A stretch of 64,000 nucleotides of DNA, taken from the NCBI RefSeq assembly GCF_021869535.1, contig NW_026262734.1:93873285-93937284 (forward strand). The letters run 5' to 3'. The position numbers were made by a program, and so were the translations under genes. The first letter of the stretch is position 1; each line of letters opens with the position of its first letter. Source of the stretch: Mytilus californianus. Lineage: Eukaryota > Mollusca > Bivalvia > Mytilida > Mytilidae. Below, in pieces: positions 1 to 11,746 of the stretch. The notes under the pieces are model-generated. The model had not been told where the DNA came from. It made no database searches and saw nothing but the letters and a program-made list of their open reading frames with translations.

Positions 1-504
1 GCCCTGCGGAGCATTTTATTAATGGAGCTATGGGACTTTGAACAATTTTGAGGTATCGAAAAATCCACACGTGGTAAATTCAACTTCTCTGACACCATTT
101 GACTGAAAGCTGTCATAATTGCAGGATTGTTGAAACTATTGCCTGTAATGTACCGCCATTTTAAGTGGAGTTCTGGGACTACACATTATTGTGAGCGCAA
201 CTCCTCATAGATCCTTTGACAGAAAACTCTTATTCTTGGAAGAAATGTTTGCGATCATGTGTATTTGATCATACATATTGTACTGTCATTATGACTCCCC
301 CATTTTATGGCAGAACAATGACTATTTTGTCGACTGTTGTTCAACAATTACACCATGTTTTGCCTTTGGAATAATAGGAGCATAAACATCAGCTCGAAAT
401 ACACTTTATAATGTAAGCTATGTTTCTTGTCTACAATTCAACACTGTACGCACAATTCAATTCCATATTAGCACAACGCAAGATACATTTCAATCCGGTG
501 CAGC

Positions 505-1610
505 AATCTTTATTAGTGACAATAGTGGAATTAATTATTTTTGGAGTGTAAAAAATTCTTTGTATGTTTTAGATAAATGACGTGCCTTTGATGGTCCTTT
601 TGATTCTGTTGACAGTTTTGATATAACTCTAATGAGAATAATTACATATGTCAAGGTTTTTATCTCCGATGTTTCTCCTATACTCATGGTATCGAACGCA
701 TCACTACACTACACTTCCAAACAATCTTATCAAACAAAAGTTTTACTATTTAATTATTTGGTCGTTTGGTAAATCTGAATGCAAATATATTTGCTGCAAC
801 TCATTTAAAGCCTTCTTCTCTAATGAGAAAGGTAAATATGCTAGATATACTTACTGGAAGAGTGATGAGAGGATTGAAGCTGTTAATGTTCTCCTTGATA
901 ATATTTATGTACGTTTCGGCAATAAAGTTTATCGACAGATTGTAGGTATTCCTATGGGCACCAAATGCGCCCCTTTAATAGCAGACTTGTTCTTGTACTG
1001 TTATGAATAACTTTATGGCCAAACTCAGTAAAGACCCGTCTAAATTGAATTTAATTGATAAATTCAACAACACTTATCGTTATCTTGATGATATTTTTCC
1101 TTAAATAATCAAGAATTTTCTAAATATACTGCCGAAATTTACCCAAAGGAACTTACTTTAGATAAATCAAATATGAACGGTAATAACTGTCCTTTCCTAG
1201 ATTTAGATATTTCAGTTTTACACGGGAAAATCTACACTAAAATATACGACAAAAGGGACGATTTTTTTGTTCCCTATTGTTAATTTTCCTTTTTTTGACG
1301 GTGATCGCTATGCCCGTGTCTGTTTTGGATTTCAATGAACGTAACCTTTGTATTACTGGTTAATTATTAAGTCGGGGATCTCGTTACCACAAATTACTTA
1401 AAACCTTTACTAAATTCTTCCATAGATATAAAGATTTGGTTTGGAAGTTTGGTTGTTCCTTATTTTTAACGGGATAGCACATCATAATTTTTACGGAGAT
1501 GTTGTTTACCGAGCCCGGAAATTTAGATACGAACCGGATAAATTTATCGATCCTTTAAATAAACTTATTCAACACTATAATTAGATCTTCGAATATTGTT
1601 TTTATTGGTA
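505..1610 (+). pseudogene. Decayed Penelope-like element reverse transcriptase
   Basis: A broken reverse-transcriptase reading frame. Recognisable pieces in order are a segment ending NYFWSVKNSL near 530-560, a stretch around 700-800 matching the palm region of the better copy at 55355-57692, the conserved block IPMGTKCAPLIADLFLY at about 950-1000, and a YLDDI-type catalytic motif near 1080-1095. The frame is cut by stops and shifts throughout, for example a stop after VLDK near 575 and another just after the IPMGT block. The IPMG...LADLFLY and Y(L)DD combination fits Penelope-like element (PLE) reverse transcriptase. It is a non-functional relic; its 3' tail follows directly. Confidence 0.8.
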
Positions 1611-1614
1611 TTAA

Positions 1615-2405
1615 TATTAATTTTGTTATCAGTAAATTAAAATCAAACTAAATATTATTTTTATATACATATGCACATTCATGGCTCTACAATCTGTCGA
1701 TACCTGTATATTGGCATTGCACAAGGTCATGTTTTCTCTGACTGTTTATGACGTCTTTACACTAAATCCATTGGATGTTGGATGTGTACTGATTGATATT
1801 TTAGTCTTAAATGCATGATTTTTTTATTAGCTGTTATTGGCTTTGAACTAGCTGTCAGTAACTGCGAGTACTCTCAGATCTGTACTTAGTGTCTTTTTGT
1901 TGTGGGGATGTATAAGTACCCTGCCACGTTCACTCTGTGTTTTTGTTAGATGTATTTCTGCTTTGTATCGATCTGATGAGTTAAGCCCTTTTCAACTGAT
2001 TTTTATAGTTTGTTCTTTTGTTGTACTGTTACACCACTGTCCCAGGTTAAAGGGGGGGGTGGCATGCCTTCAAACTAGTTTAATCTCGCCACATTCTGTT
2101 TGTGCCTGTCCCAAGTCAGGAGCCTGTAATTCAGTAGTTGTCGTTTGTTGCTGTATATCATATTTGTTTTTCGTTCATTATTTTGTACATAAATCAGGTC
2201 GTTAATTTTCACGTTTGAATTGTTTTACATTTGTCATTTCGGGGCCTTTTATAGCTGACTATGCGGTATGGGTTTTACTCATTATTGAAGGCTGTACGGT
2301 GACCTATAGTTGTTACTTTCTGTATCATTTCGTCTCTTGTGGAGAGTTGTCTCATTGGAAATCATACCACATCTTCTTATTTTTTTATATCGTCATATAG
2401 ATGCA
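1615..2405 (+). repeat. PLE-associated 3' tail repeat, family 1
   Basis: AT-rich non-coding repeat immediately downstream of the PLE relic and in the same orientation. It contains a core with CCTGTCCCAAGTCAGGAGCC (about 2107-2126) and ends with a segment around 2290-2380 that recurs many times in the window: about 13130-13262 (weak), 23428-23512 (minus), 34795-35060 (minus), 44700-44775, 49540-49775, 53280-53345, 60650-60775 and 63220-63600. Open frames inside it are chance frames of a repeat. I infer it is the 3' untranslated tail of the retroelement, with the other copies being 5'-truncated insertions. Confidence 0.65.
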
Positions 2406-2939
2406 CATCTGATATAGCAAAATTGACTCTGATTCATGTTATCAAGTTATATTTTTTGGCTGTTGTATTCAAAACATGTACGCTAGATTTTTATTTTGTA
2501 TAACCGTCACTTCAATAAAATGATACTATATTCGAGATAACTAATATATGCAGATGTTTGAAATAAGTAAAAAACAATGGAATTCAGATAGTCACTAATA
2601 CACGAAAGAATATGAAGAATGGAGATATTTTTAACGTGACACAATTAGACCAGTTGCTCTCTCAAACGAGGAGTTATACATAAACTCATCATAGATACCA
2701 GGTTCAAAATTGTGTACACCAGACACAAAACAATAGGTAAAGAATGTGTTTGCCTGTTAAGATCGAAGTGCTTTTACCCCTTTTAAAGGAACTTGATAGT
2801 TGTCTCCTTCAGATGAATTTTCTTCCTGTTTTACCAGTGTCAATTTAGGGCTTAACATATAAAAGAGAAGGTGTATATATAAATATATTATGCCATTTAA
2901 TTCTGCAATCAGATCGAATTAATAAAGCGATTATTATGA

Positions 2940-3115
2940 TATCAGTAAATAAAGGCAACAGTAGTATACCGCTGTTCAATAGTCGTAAATCGATTAAGCG
3001 AAAACAAATCCGGGTAACAACTAAAACCGAGGGAAACACATCAACTATAAGTGGAAAACAACGGAACAACAGAAAAACTGAACTGCAACAAAAACAAACG
3101 CCAACATAAATAGAA
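2940..3115. repeat. Interspersed A-rich repeat
   Basis: Sequence of a type I associate from memory with repeated mussel intergenic DNA (AACAGTAGTATACCGCTGTT at its start). No coding potential is supported. It lies downstream of the C1q pseudogene. Confidence 0.35.
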
Positions 3116-3339
3116 ACGGACTGCTTCACAAATTTGAACATGTTGAAATGAGTTTATTAAATCTATTGATGTTTCTTATGATTCAGGGAATCTTTTTCTC
3201 ACATTTGAAATTTTATGAGTTAATATTTATTTCCGAACACTTTGTGTGAATAATCCTTGGAAATTTTGCCACTTTCACAATTGTTAATGTTGACAGCAAT
3301 CCATTACACATACAATAGTCATTAGTCTGGTATACACAA

Positions 3340-6300
3340 ACAACATCATTAAAGACGTAATTAATGTGCTAGAACAACAGTACCGGTATGGTACATTGCC
3401 GAAGGAGAAGAACTTTAATAACCAATGTGTGTGTCCGATATTGGATTACCATTGAGATAAGTGTAGTAGCGAGCACCATTGGTGTTCGACATTGCCGCAG
3501 ATATCAGATATATTCCACCAGTCTCACAAGTGAACTTCCCGGTACTTTTATACGCTGACAGATCATTGATGCCAATACTGAACTTAACGGCGTCAAATTT
3601 TATAATACCAGACTTGGTCGAGGAAGATACAAGATGTGAGTCATTGCCACTGAAATAAAACATTTTGATATAATGATGTGTTTTGTCGCCGTAAAATATT
3701 AGAAGAAAATAATATGTGTAATACGCGTGACATTGATGATATGTCTTGTATTACAGAAAACAATAATGACCCACCAGTGATAACTGACTTCGTTTTTCTC
3801 TTCATTTATACATATTTTTTATGAAAAGATTTTCAAGCAAGGTTATTTACATAATTATTATCAAGGTGACAGTATCTCAAAAGGGAAATCAATAACCAAA
3901 ATGAAAAATTACGAAAAAAATCGACAATGCTCAAAGAACTAAACAGAAAACCGAACAATTGAGCAGCAAAAACTCAAATAAACACCCATACTGTGTGTTG
4001 AACTCTTCAGAAAAACTCCATTTTTCACTAATGACACTCGTCGTATTTCTTTTTGAAAGAACAAATTATGTCTCATGTCGCATTCGGTGAATAAAATCAT
4101 GAACAAAAGGACGGGTATATGGCTTAGACAAGTAAAATGTACAACATTTGAATGTTTTACAAATATTTTATTTCAACCAAATCATGTGTCTGCTTGTTAA
4201 ACAATATCAAGTGCATTGTGTTGTTATGACGTATAGTCCTGATTTAATCATATATAATGGTGTTTGCTATGAATTCAAGACAGGATAGGTTAACTGTCAG
4301 TTGAAAAGGAAACAAGCGACATATAACAGTCAAAAGACGATATACGATATGAAGTTTGCGGTGCTGAAAAAGGTTGTGACATTTGTTGTTCTTTGTAATA
4401 AATAATTATTGAATGAGTACTTGCATCTAATATAACCAAGTGAACTTGAAATTAAGGATACTACAGAGAGCATAAGGTCTGCTTCATATCTTGATCTTTC
4501 CTCTATATTGACACAGATGAACGACTTTAAACTATAATCTAGGACAGACGTGATGATTGCAGCTTTCCAATTATCAACTTCCCATTTCTCAGGAGTAACA
4601 TGCCCTCTGCTACATCGTACTGTGTATACATGTCTCATTTATAACGTCTTGCTCATGCTAATTCACACTAAACATACCTTTTTTAGATGTGTGTGCTTTT
4701 TGCAAATAAACTGCTTCGACAGAGATGAGGAAGAACGACTGAAATCGAAACTACATAAGTTTTACGTCACCATCACGAATTAGTTGTCCGATACCATGTA
4801 TCGTTGCCTCAACTCACTAGTGACGTGTTTTCGCGGTATAAGATATTTAGATACCAATATAGTTGTCTGAACTGTAATTTTACCGATCCTGTCATAACTT
4901 TGATTGTGACATATTGACTAAGTGTGAATTCGCACAGCGGGTGATGCATGCATAGCAAAATACACTTACCTCTCGACGCACTCGGTCTCGCTACTTTTGG
5001 AGTACATGTAAATTACTCAATGTTTGTTTGTTACCTTAATTGGTGTCTTCCTGATTGAGTTACGAGATTTGAACATCGGGAAACTACTGTCGTCTTTAAA
5101 ACATCGTTGTTTCCAGGGTACTGGATGAATTATTAAAAATCTAGAGTTTCAACTAACGGATCTATATCAAATATTGTTACATATCATATTTACCTAGGTC
5201 TGTGCTGTCGTCTATCTGTTTTTGAAGACGAGATAAAGTTAAAATAGTTCGCTTTTCAGTTTCCTGTATATCACTTGTAATCTTATTCAACGCCTTACTT
5301 TGATTCTTCTCAAAATTTTTCAGCTGGATGTCTAAATTACGTTCCAAATATATCATCGATGTATTATGAGACTGTAGTGTGTCATTGTTAAGACTGTACA
5401 TACGATGTTTTATATTACTAAATGAAATATTATGACTGTTTGATAATTGTTGGATTTTACTGTCAGTGCGCATTTCGAGATCCGAAAATGAATGAGTGGT
5501 CATATTATACAATGCAAGAAATTCCTGACTACGAACATGCTCTTTTAAACTCAACGAAGTGACCTGCGAAGGTAGAGTTTATACTTTCTCTTCTAAATTT
5601 TTTATTTGTTGCAGTGGTTTAATACTACTCAATTGTTTTAGGCTTGAAATGTTCTGATCAATAGCCGTCGACTTATTTTTCAACAAGGCCAACTCTTGTC
5701 CCTGTTTTGTTAATATTGTTTGTGTGTCATTACAAATCTCATTTTGGACCTCCAAAAGTTTATCGTTTATGTTTGTTTTATTTCTGATAAGTACAAGTTC
5801 ATTTTCGACAACACTTCATTTTCCCTGCAATATCACATTTCCGTTCTTCAGATTATGATAAGTTTGCTCCAAAGCTTGATATTTTTGCTGCAGTGTAATC
5901 ATCTCCTGGTTTGTTTCATTCTGTGCTACTTTGTCCGTTATTTTAGCGTCCATCAAATCAAAGGAGTAGGTCCAGTAAGACCCCTTTTTGGCCCCAAAAT
6001 ATAGCAGTTTTACAAAATTGTTAAAATGTAAACGTTTAGCTATTTATTGGAAAGTAGAATACTTCTGCTACATAAATATGGGCAGTTTTTTACAAAACAA
6101 TGCATATATATCGGGTACTAGCATCATTAAGTCATGCTAAATTACTGAAATCTTCACAATTTTAGCATTTAAGTTAAATTTTAGACGTTTTCCGTCTTAA
6201 ATGGAAGTGGCCGCATTTGTGTTCATTCTTAATATTTAAATGTAAGTTGTATTTGATGATAATACATAACATATATAAAGGTTGAGAGTGAACACGGATG

Positions 6301-6752
6301 CGGCCACTTTCGTTTTTGACAAAAACCATCTGAAAAGTGACATATTATGGCATTTTTGATAGATTTTTCATATTTAAGGTTGAATCTGAGCGTCCTTAAT
6401 GATAAAATCAGTTCAAATCTGTCACAAAAACTAATTGAATCAACTGAAGTAGACACTTAGGTGTTTAAAAAGTGACAAAAATCTCTCATCAGATGAACCT
6501 GAAATTTGAGGCCAAAATCGGCCCTTACCGGACCTACTCCTTTCTGCTGTAGCTGTGCAGGGAAGTATCCATATCATGGCGAAGAGAAGTGGTATCGGTT
6601 TAAACTTTCTGTTGCAGAAGCTTCTTTTCCTCAACAAACTTTGATATGGTCAAGTACTGATTTGATGGAAGCGATTGCACAGTAATTCCTTGTGGATTGT
6701 CTAATAGAAACCCATGAACAAATGGTAGAAAATGAAAGAAAAATACCAACAT
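3340..6752 (-). pseudogene. C1q-domain gene with coiled-coil stalk, pseudogene
   Basis: Two-part gene on the minus strand. The upstream exon starts with ATG at 6752 and encodes a clear signal peptide (MLVFFFHFLPFVHG) followed by a long hydrophilic heptad-like stalk rich in N, Q, K and L, down to a phase-1 donor after 5194. The downstream exon (acceptor before 3649) encodes the first half of a gC1q domain, with the typical GIIKFDAVKFSIG and GIYLISAAMS stretches. It is dead: TAA at 6602-6600, TGA at 5818-5816, TAA at 5581-5579, TAA just before 3415, a 1-base length difference near the start of the C1q exon relative to the paralogue at 12135, a further frameshift near 3350, and a 584-bp palindromic insertion (5960-6543) inside the stalk exon. 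Intact relatives are secreted lectin-like pattern-recognition proteins; the role here is only ancestral. Confidence 0.85.
5960..6543. mobile_element. Palindromic MITE inserted in C1q coiled-coil exon
   Basis: The outer ends are inverted repeats: left AAAGGAGTAGGTCC at 5960, and the right end at 6543 reads the same on the opposite strand (AAAGGAGTAGGTCC, then GGTAAG against AGTAAG). A second inverted pair lies inside: GGAAGTGGCCGCATTTGTG near 6200 against its inverted counterpart near 6300, with the axis near 6250. The coiled-coil frame resumes on each side, so this is an insertion. No protein is encoded, and no clear target duplication could be fixed. Confidence 0.8.
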
Positions 6753-9700
6753 TTTGTATAAATTGTCGGTAAGCACAATGCCCATCCACTTTATTATATT
6801 ATCAAATATCAAAGGTAAATTTACATTTTGATAAACTATATACATAATCAAGTATGAACCTTTTGGATCAAATAGTAAAATTTCTCAAATCAATTATATA
6901 TACATGTACTATTTATAAAAGTATGTAATGAATGCTTTTTTAAAGACAATAAAAATTTAAAATAGGTTCACTAAGTTTAAATAATGGTTCTAAAAATCCC
7001 TGGCTTTTCGTACAAAGAATTATAATGACAGTTTGTTGTGACCAGCCTACGATAGTAGAGTGGCATTATATTTTCTAGTCTGTGCGTCCATCCGTTAGTT
7101 TAATCTCAGTTATTCCTTTCCGTATCAGGTTAAAAAATTTGGTAAGGCTAATTTACCTTACAGGTGTAGCCACGTCAACTTGATACTTGTTCATTATGAT
7201 ATGAAATTTGAGAATTACATATCAAATTACGAATTTGACCATGATAACACGGTTCACTGAGCATAAAAATGTGATGACCGGAGAGACGTACATTATCAGT
7301 TTAAATTTTTCGGTTTATGTAAAAATATACTGACGGACTTTAAATGCACAGCAGAAGATTATTCTTGTTAATTTTCATTTTCAAAAATGCAATACTCGTA
7401 AAATAAAACATAAATTTCATTCATTACTTCATTGTCTATATTAAGTTTACAGTTCGAAAGTTGAATTGACTACGTCGGGTTTTATGTTCAAAGCATGTGG
7501 TATGCAATGAAACCTTCGTTTTTTTCCTTATCAATGAATGTGTCATCGTCGAAGGAATTGACTGCATGTAATCAACGCCTAAATAATTGAAAAAAAGTCT
7601 ACCAGTTTTGTTGGGCATGTTTTAAGTTCTGTTTTGTCCCTAAGTAAAGTATGGTTATGGATTCTTAGAAATGCTTCACGAAGAAAAAAAACCTTAACAA
7701 ATCATTCTTTGCTTTCAAATCTCGCTTTAAGAAAATCGTCAATTATCCGGAATGTTCAACATATACATCAACAAGACACTTAGTACACATGTTGTTTGTG
7801 TGGTGAATACAACGAGTGTTACTGTTGTTTGTTTTTCTTTGTTCTACAGGTTGTTTTGCCATTGCGTACTATGTTTGTCTTCGACTTATGAGTTTAAATA
7901 TCTCTCTCTTCCGCATCTCTTTAAAATCATATGACAAATTATCATTTTGATCCCAATTTAACGGTTCACTGTATGTACATGGACATGGGATAGTGCAAAC
8001 GTATCATGATGTCCTATTACCCTATGAATACATATTGTTGTTCAAAGAAATTGGTATAAAACCGATTGTAAATAAAATTAAACATGTTTTTGATAGTTTT
8101 TTTCCATGTTTACATATCATGATAAATTATTAAGTTATAGTTGATTTTTTACTCAATTTTATCATATAAACAAATACGTTTGAATAAATAGGATGTTTCG
8201 TTAAGCAACATTAAAACACGATTATAGTGGGTTAAACCAATGCCATGAAAGGTGATAAATTATTTACATTTATAGCTATAACTCCATATGAGTAAGACTT
8301 TAACAAAGATTAAGAATTACAACGAACTAACAGAATGTATATTTTCATATTGAAAAACCATGACTGCTTTCAAATATTTGTTTATGAACCGGCTTTTTTT
8401 TTCTACATGCCGATTTCATTATTTATTCCTATAGGTTAACTTCATACTGGGGTTTTTGTAGAAAAAGGAAAGAAGCCGGCGTTTGCTTTTAACTTCGCGT
8501 TCCTCTATATATGTTCTTTCACTTAAAAATAAAAAGTGTGATGAATATATTCATTGCATGTATTCAAATAAACTTTAGATATAGGTCATCATTACTTGCA
8601 TCTGAAAATTGACAATAATGGTCAATTGAAAACTAAATTTCATTACTTATAACATAATTTCAATTTTTGTGCAGCAACATTACAGCAGCGGCTGTATACG
8701 GATTTATTATCACCCGGTCGATACGATATTCCAGGGCTTTTCCTTTCACGCTCTTTTATAGAAAATTGTTGCTTACAAAACAGTCATTCAACCAAGGGTT
8801 TCAAATGGTTAAGGTCAAGTCATCCCTATAAAAGTTAAACCGGACGACATTAATATTGCTCCGCAATAAAATATAAGTATCACAGAGGAACAGGGATGTG
8901 TACACGTTGTCGTAGCCAAAACGCCGTATTCTGCAACGCCGAATGAGACTTGTCACCTATTGTTAACTAAAATCAGTAACATAACGGGTGCCAGAAACTT
9001 GTGATCCTACCGCATAACCTGGGCTTACGCCCCGCACCCCTCCCCTCCCCCACCACCATTTAAGGATGTGTGTCACTAAATCTTTTATGTAGTGGTATGT
9101 GGACTGTTGTTTTCCTTTTTTCTCTTTTGTTTTGCAAGGGTGATGTCTGTTTTTACAGAATTGTGAATCAAACGAAAAATCAAAGCAAAGGATGTATACT
9201 TTCGTGCAAACTTGAGTAGCTATAGAACTCATTGAGACCTAAAGAGAATAGCCAATTTCACCTAACACCAAGTTTGCCTGGAGGAGTTAGAACTTTAATT
9301 TCTTAGCTATTTCTTATTATGTCAACATTACCCACCCTCCACCGCATTGCAAGATTTCAGTTCAATAGGAGAAATTAATTACTATTCTGTTCACTTTAGA
9401 ATCAAATGTTGCTGTGTAATGATTACTTTTAATTAGTTGGGTTTCAAATGTTTAATTATTACTAAAATAACATTATTTCCAGGTTTTTGCAGACAACTTT
9501 TTTAGTTGGAACATTATCTATGTTATATGTTATATTTTCATTTGTAAACTGATTCGCTTTTTACAATATAGCAAAATGATATGAAGATATATTTATAACT
9601 AAATTTTCCCAAAATATACTGTTACTATTTAATTTGTGGGTATATTCTGCAGGGAGCATATCTTTAAATTTTAATTGTAAATCAAATTGAAAGGATTTAT

Positions 9701-11740
9701 TATTTCTTTGCCAATTTTAGATGAAACGTGTCATACATGTATTAAATACTTCTAAATTTTGACCAAATTTTATTATGCACATTTACCATACTCTTTATAG
9801 AAGGAAGTGAACAAAAATTAACTTCCATTTAATATCAGAATTTCTTGAAGGCTCTTTCACTGGATTTGGACGGATGAAATAATCCAATAAAAATATGGCA
9901 TAGAATAAAGCAGGGAGAATTTTATGCAGCAAGAAAACCCTTAAATGCCATTTACATCTTCTTTGAAACTACTGAGCTTTTTATCATGTTTATATCACAT
10001 CTTTTTTGAAACCACTGTTTTAATAACAACATTTTTGAAATAAAACAAATTTTATATTGCACTTCCTATGAAAATTTAGGATTTTTTTTATTGCAGGTCA
10101 TTTGTTTTTATTGTTAGTCCTTTTTGCAATTTCTGGTACTTTACACTTATTTTATTATTTTTTCTAATCTTTATTTATATTTGATTTTTTTGTAAAACTT
10201 TACTTTAAAAAGAAATTGTTAAAGTATATAAAAACGGGTTTCAATGCAGAAAACAGTATACAAAACTTTAACATGTTTAAGCTTTTAGACGTTAACATTA
10301 TTTATAAAAAGCTAGAAATTTAGAAGAATGTTTATAACATCTCAGATGATTAGCCAATTTACTAATCATAATACATGTAATAGCTATAGTTCAAAACTGT
10401 GCAGATCATGATCAATCACATGACCAATACAACCCTATGGCCAACCTACCATGATACTGTTTTCTATATATCACATTTTAGATATCCAGAAATCTAAACC
10501 ATCACCTGGATACATGATAAAATTGCAAATATTAGCAGGATAAAAGTGTTCATTCGTTACTTTTTTTTTTGAGAAAAGAAAATGATAATGTAACAGTTCA
10601 TATCAGTGTGACATTATCGAATCGAATCCATTAATTGTTGTCATATCCAGTGAATTGCTATGTCATACCCGGTAAATCATGCTGTCATATCCCAGGGGTG
10701 TATTTGGCCTTAAGAGGCTAAAAACCTTTTTTCAGCTTGGTATTTTATAATTTTGGTTAAATATTTCTAATGTCTATTCCAACGTTTCATTCTGATCAAA
10801 GAATTAGAATAAAGCTTTAGCTTGGAAAAACCCACACTGACCCTTAATTCTATCAGAACACTATCGATGACCATTTAGTATTATTTTAAGCATGACAGAT
10901 GTAGCGCTGAACAACCACACTGACCTTGCGAATTTTTTTCGATGTATAAGACTGCACATCATCCTCAAGGTGAGCTGTGGTATTTATGATGTTCGGATCC
11001 TGTATCATTGATGTATACTCCACACCTAATTTCATTCATAAAGGAAACTTCGCCAAAACCATATTCAGGTTTTAATGTTTAATTGGTAACCCTCACATGC
11101 CAATTAACATTACTGGGAAATAGGAATCGGCCTTAAAATTACTACTAAATGGCCCAATTGCTTTCTATATTAAATCCCCAAATTTCAAGCTTTCATAGCT
11201 CTTATGTCTTAAGGTCAAATAAAGTGACACTCATTCCATGTCAAACAAATACTAGAATTATCAAAATGCTTTACATATTATAACAGGTACACCTATGTAT
11301 GGTATTCGCAACAAACATAGTCTATAAAGTTGCCAAACTTCAAATCGTCCCCGAGTCCAGAAAAGTCGCAGAAAAAATCAATCAATATATCGAACATTTG
11401 TCATCTTACATTTGTACTTTCTCGAAACTACTTTATTTAGAATAAACCACATGTTTCATAATCTTCGTGGTTGTAGGTCCCATGACTCAAGTTTCCGATT
11501 CACAAACAAATGCAAAAAAGATTTCTTTTTTTTTATCAAAATGACATATCTATTTCAAATTCAATGTAGACAGATATGTTATAAGTGTTACTATTAAAAT
11601 TTAATTTTAGCACATCATCCTAATCGATATAGCATAAATTACAAAATCAGTAAAATTGATTTAGTACAAATTTAATTATGGAGATAAAAAAAGACTTTTG
11701 AGTCAGTAAGCACGAAAAATGCAATGTTCCATATTTTTTT
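6753..11740. other. AT-rich intergenic region, no gene recognised
   Basis: Between the two C1q loci I see only short, low-quality open frames and long A/T runs. There is no splice-compatible exon with recognisable protein similarity, no RNA gene and no long tandem array. A C-rich patch near 9030-9057 is low complexity. Confidence 0.5.
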
Positions 11741-11746
11741 AATATT

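Noticed and set aside
1897..2400. Two open frames that could be small membrane proteins
   Set aside because: They lie wholly in the family-1 PLE tail, a non-coding repeat present many times with frames not conserved.
8963..9232. Minus-strand frame of 89 codons with a glycine/tryptophan-rich part
   Set aside because: The unusual composition comes from a C-rich low-complexity run near 9030-9057; no domain or splice context supports it.
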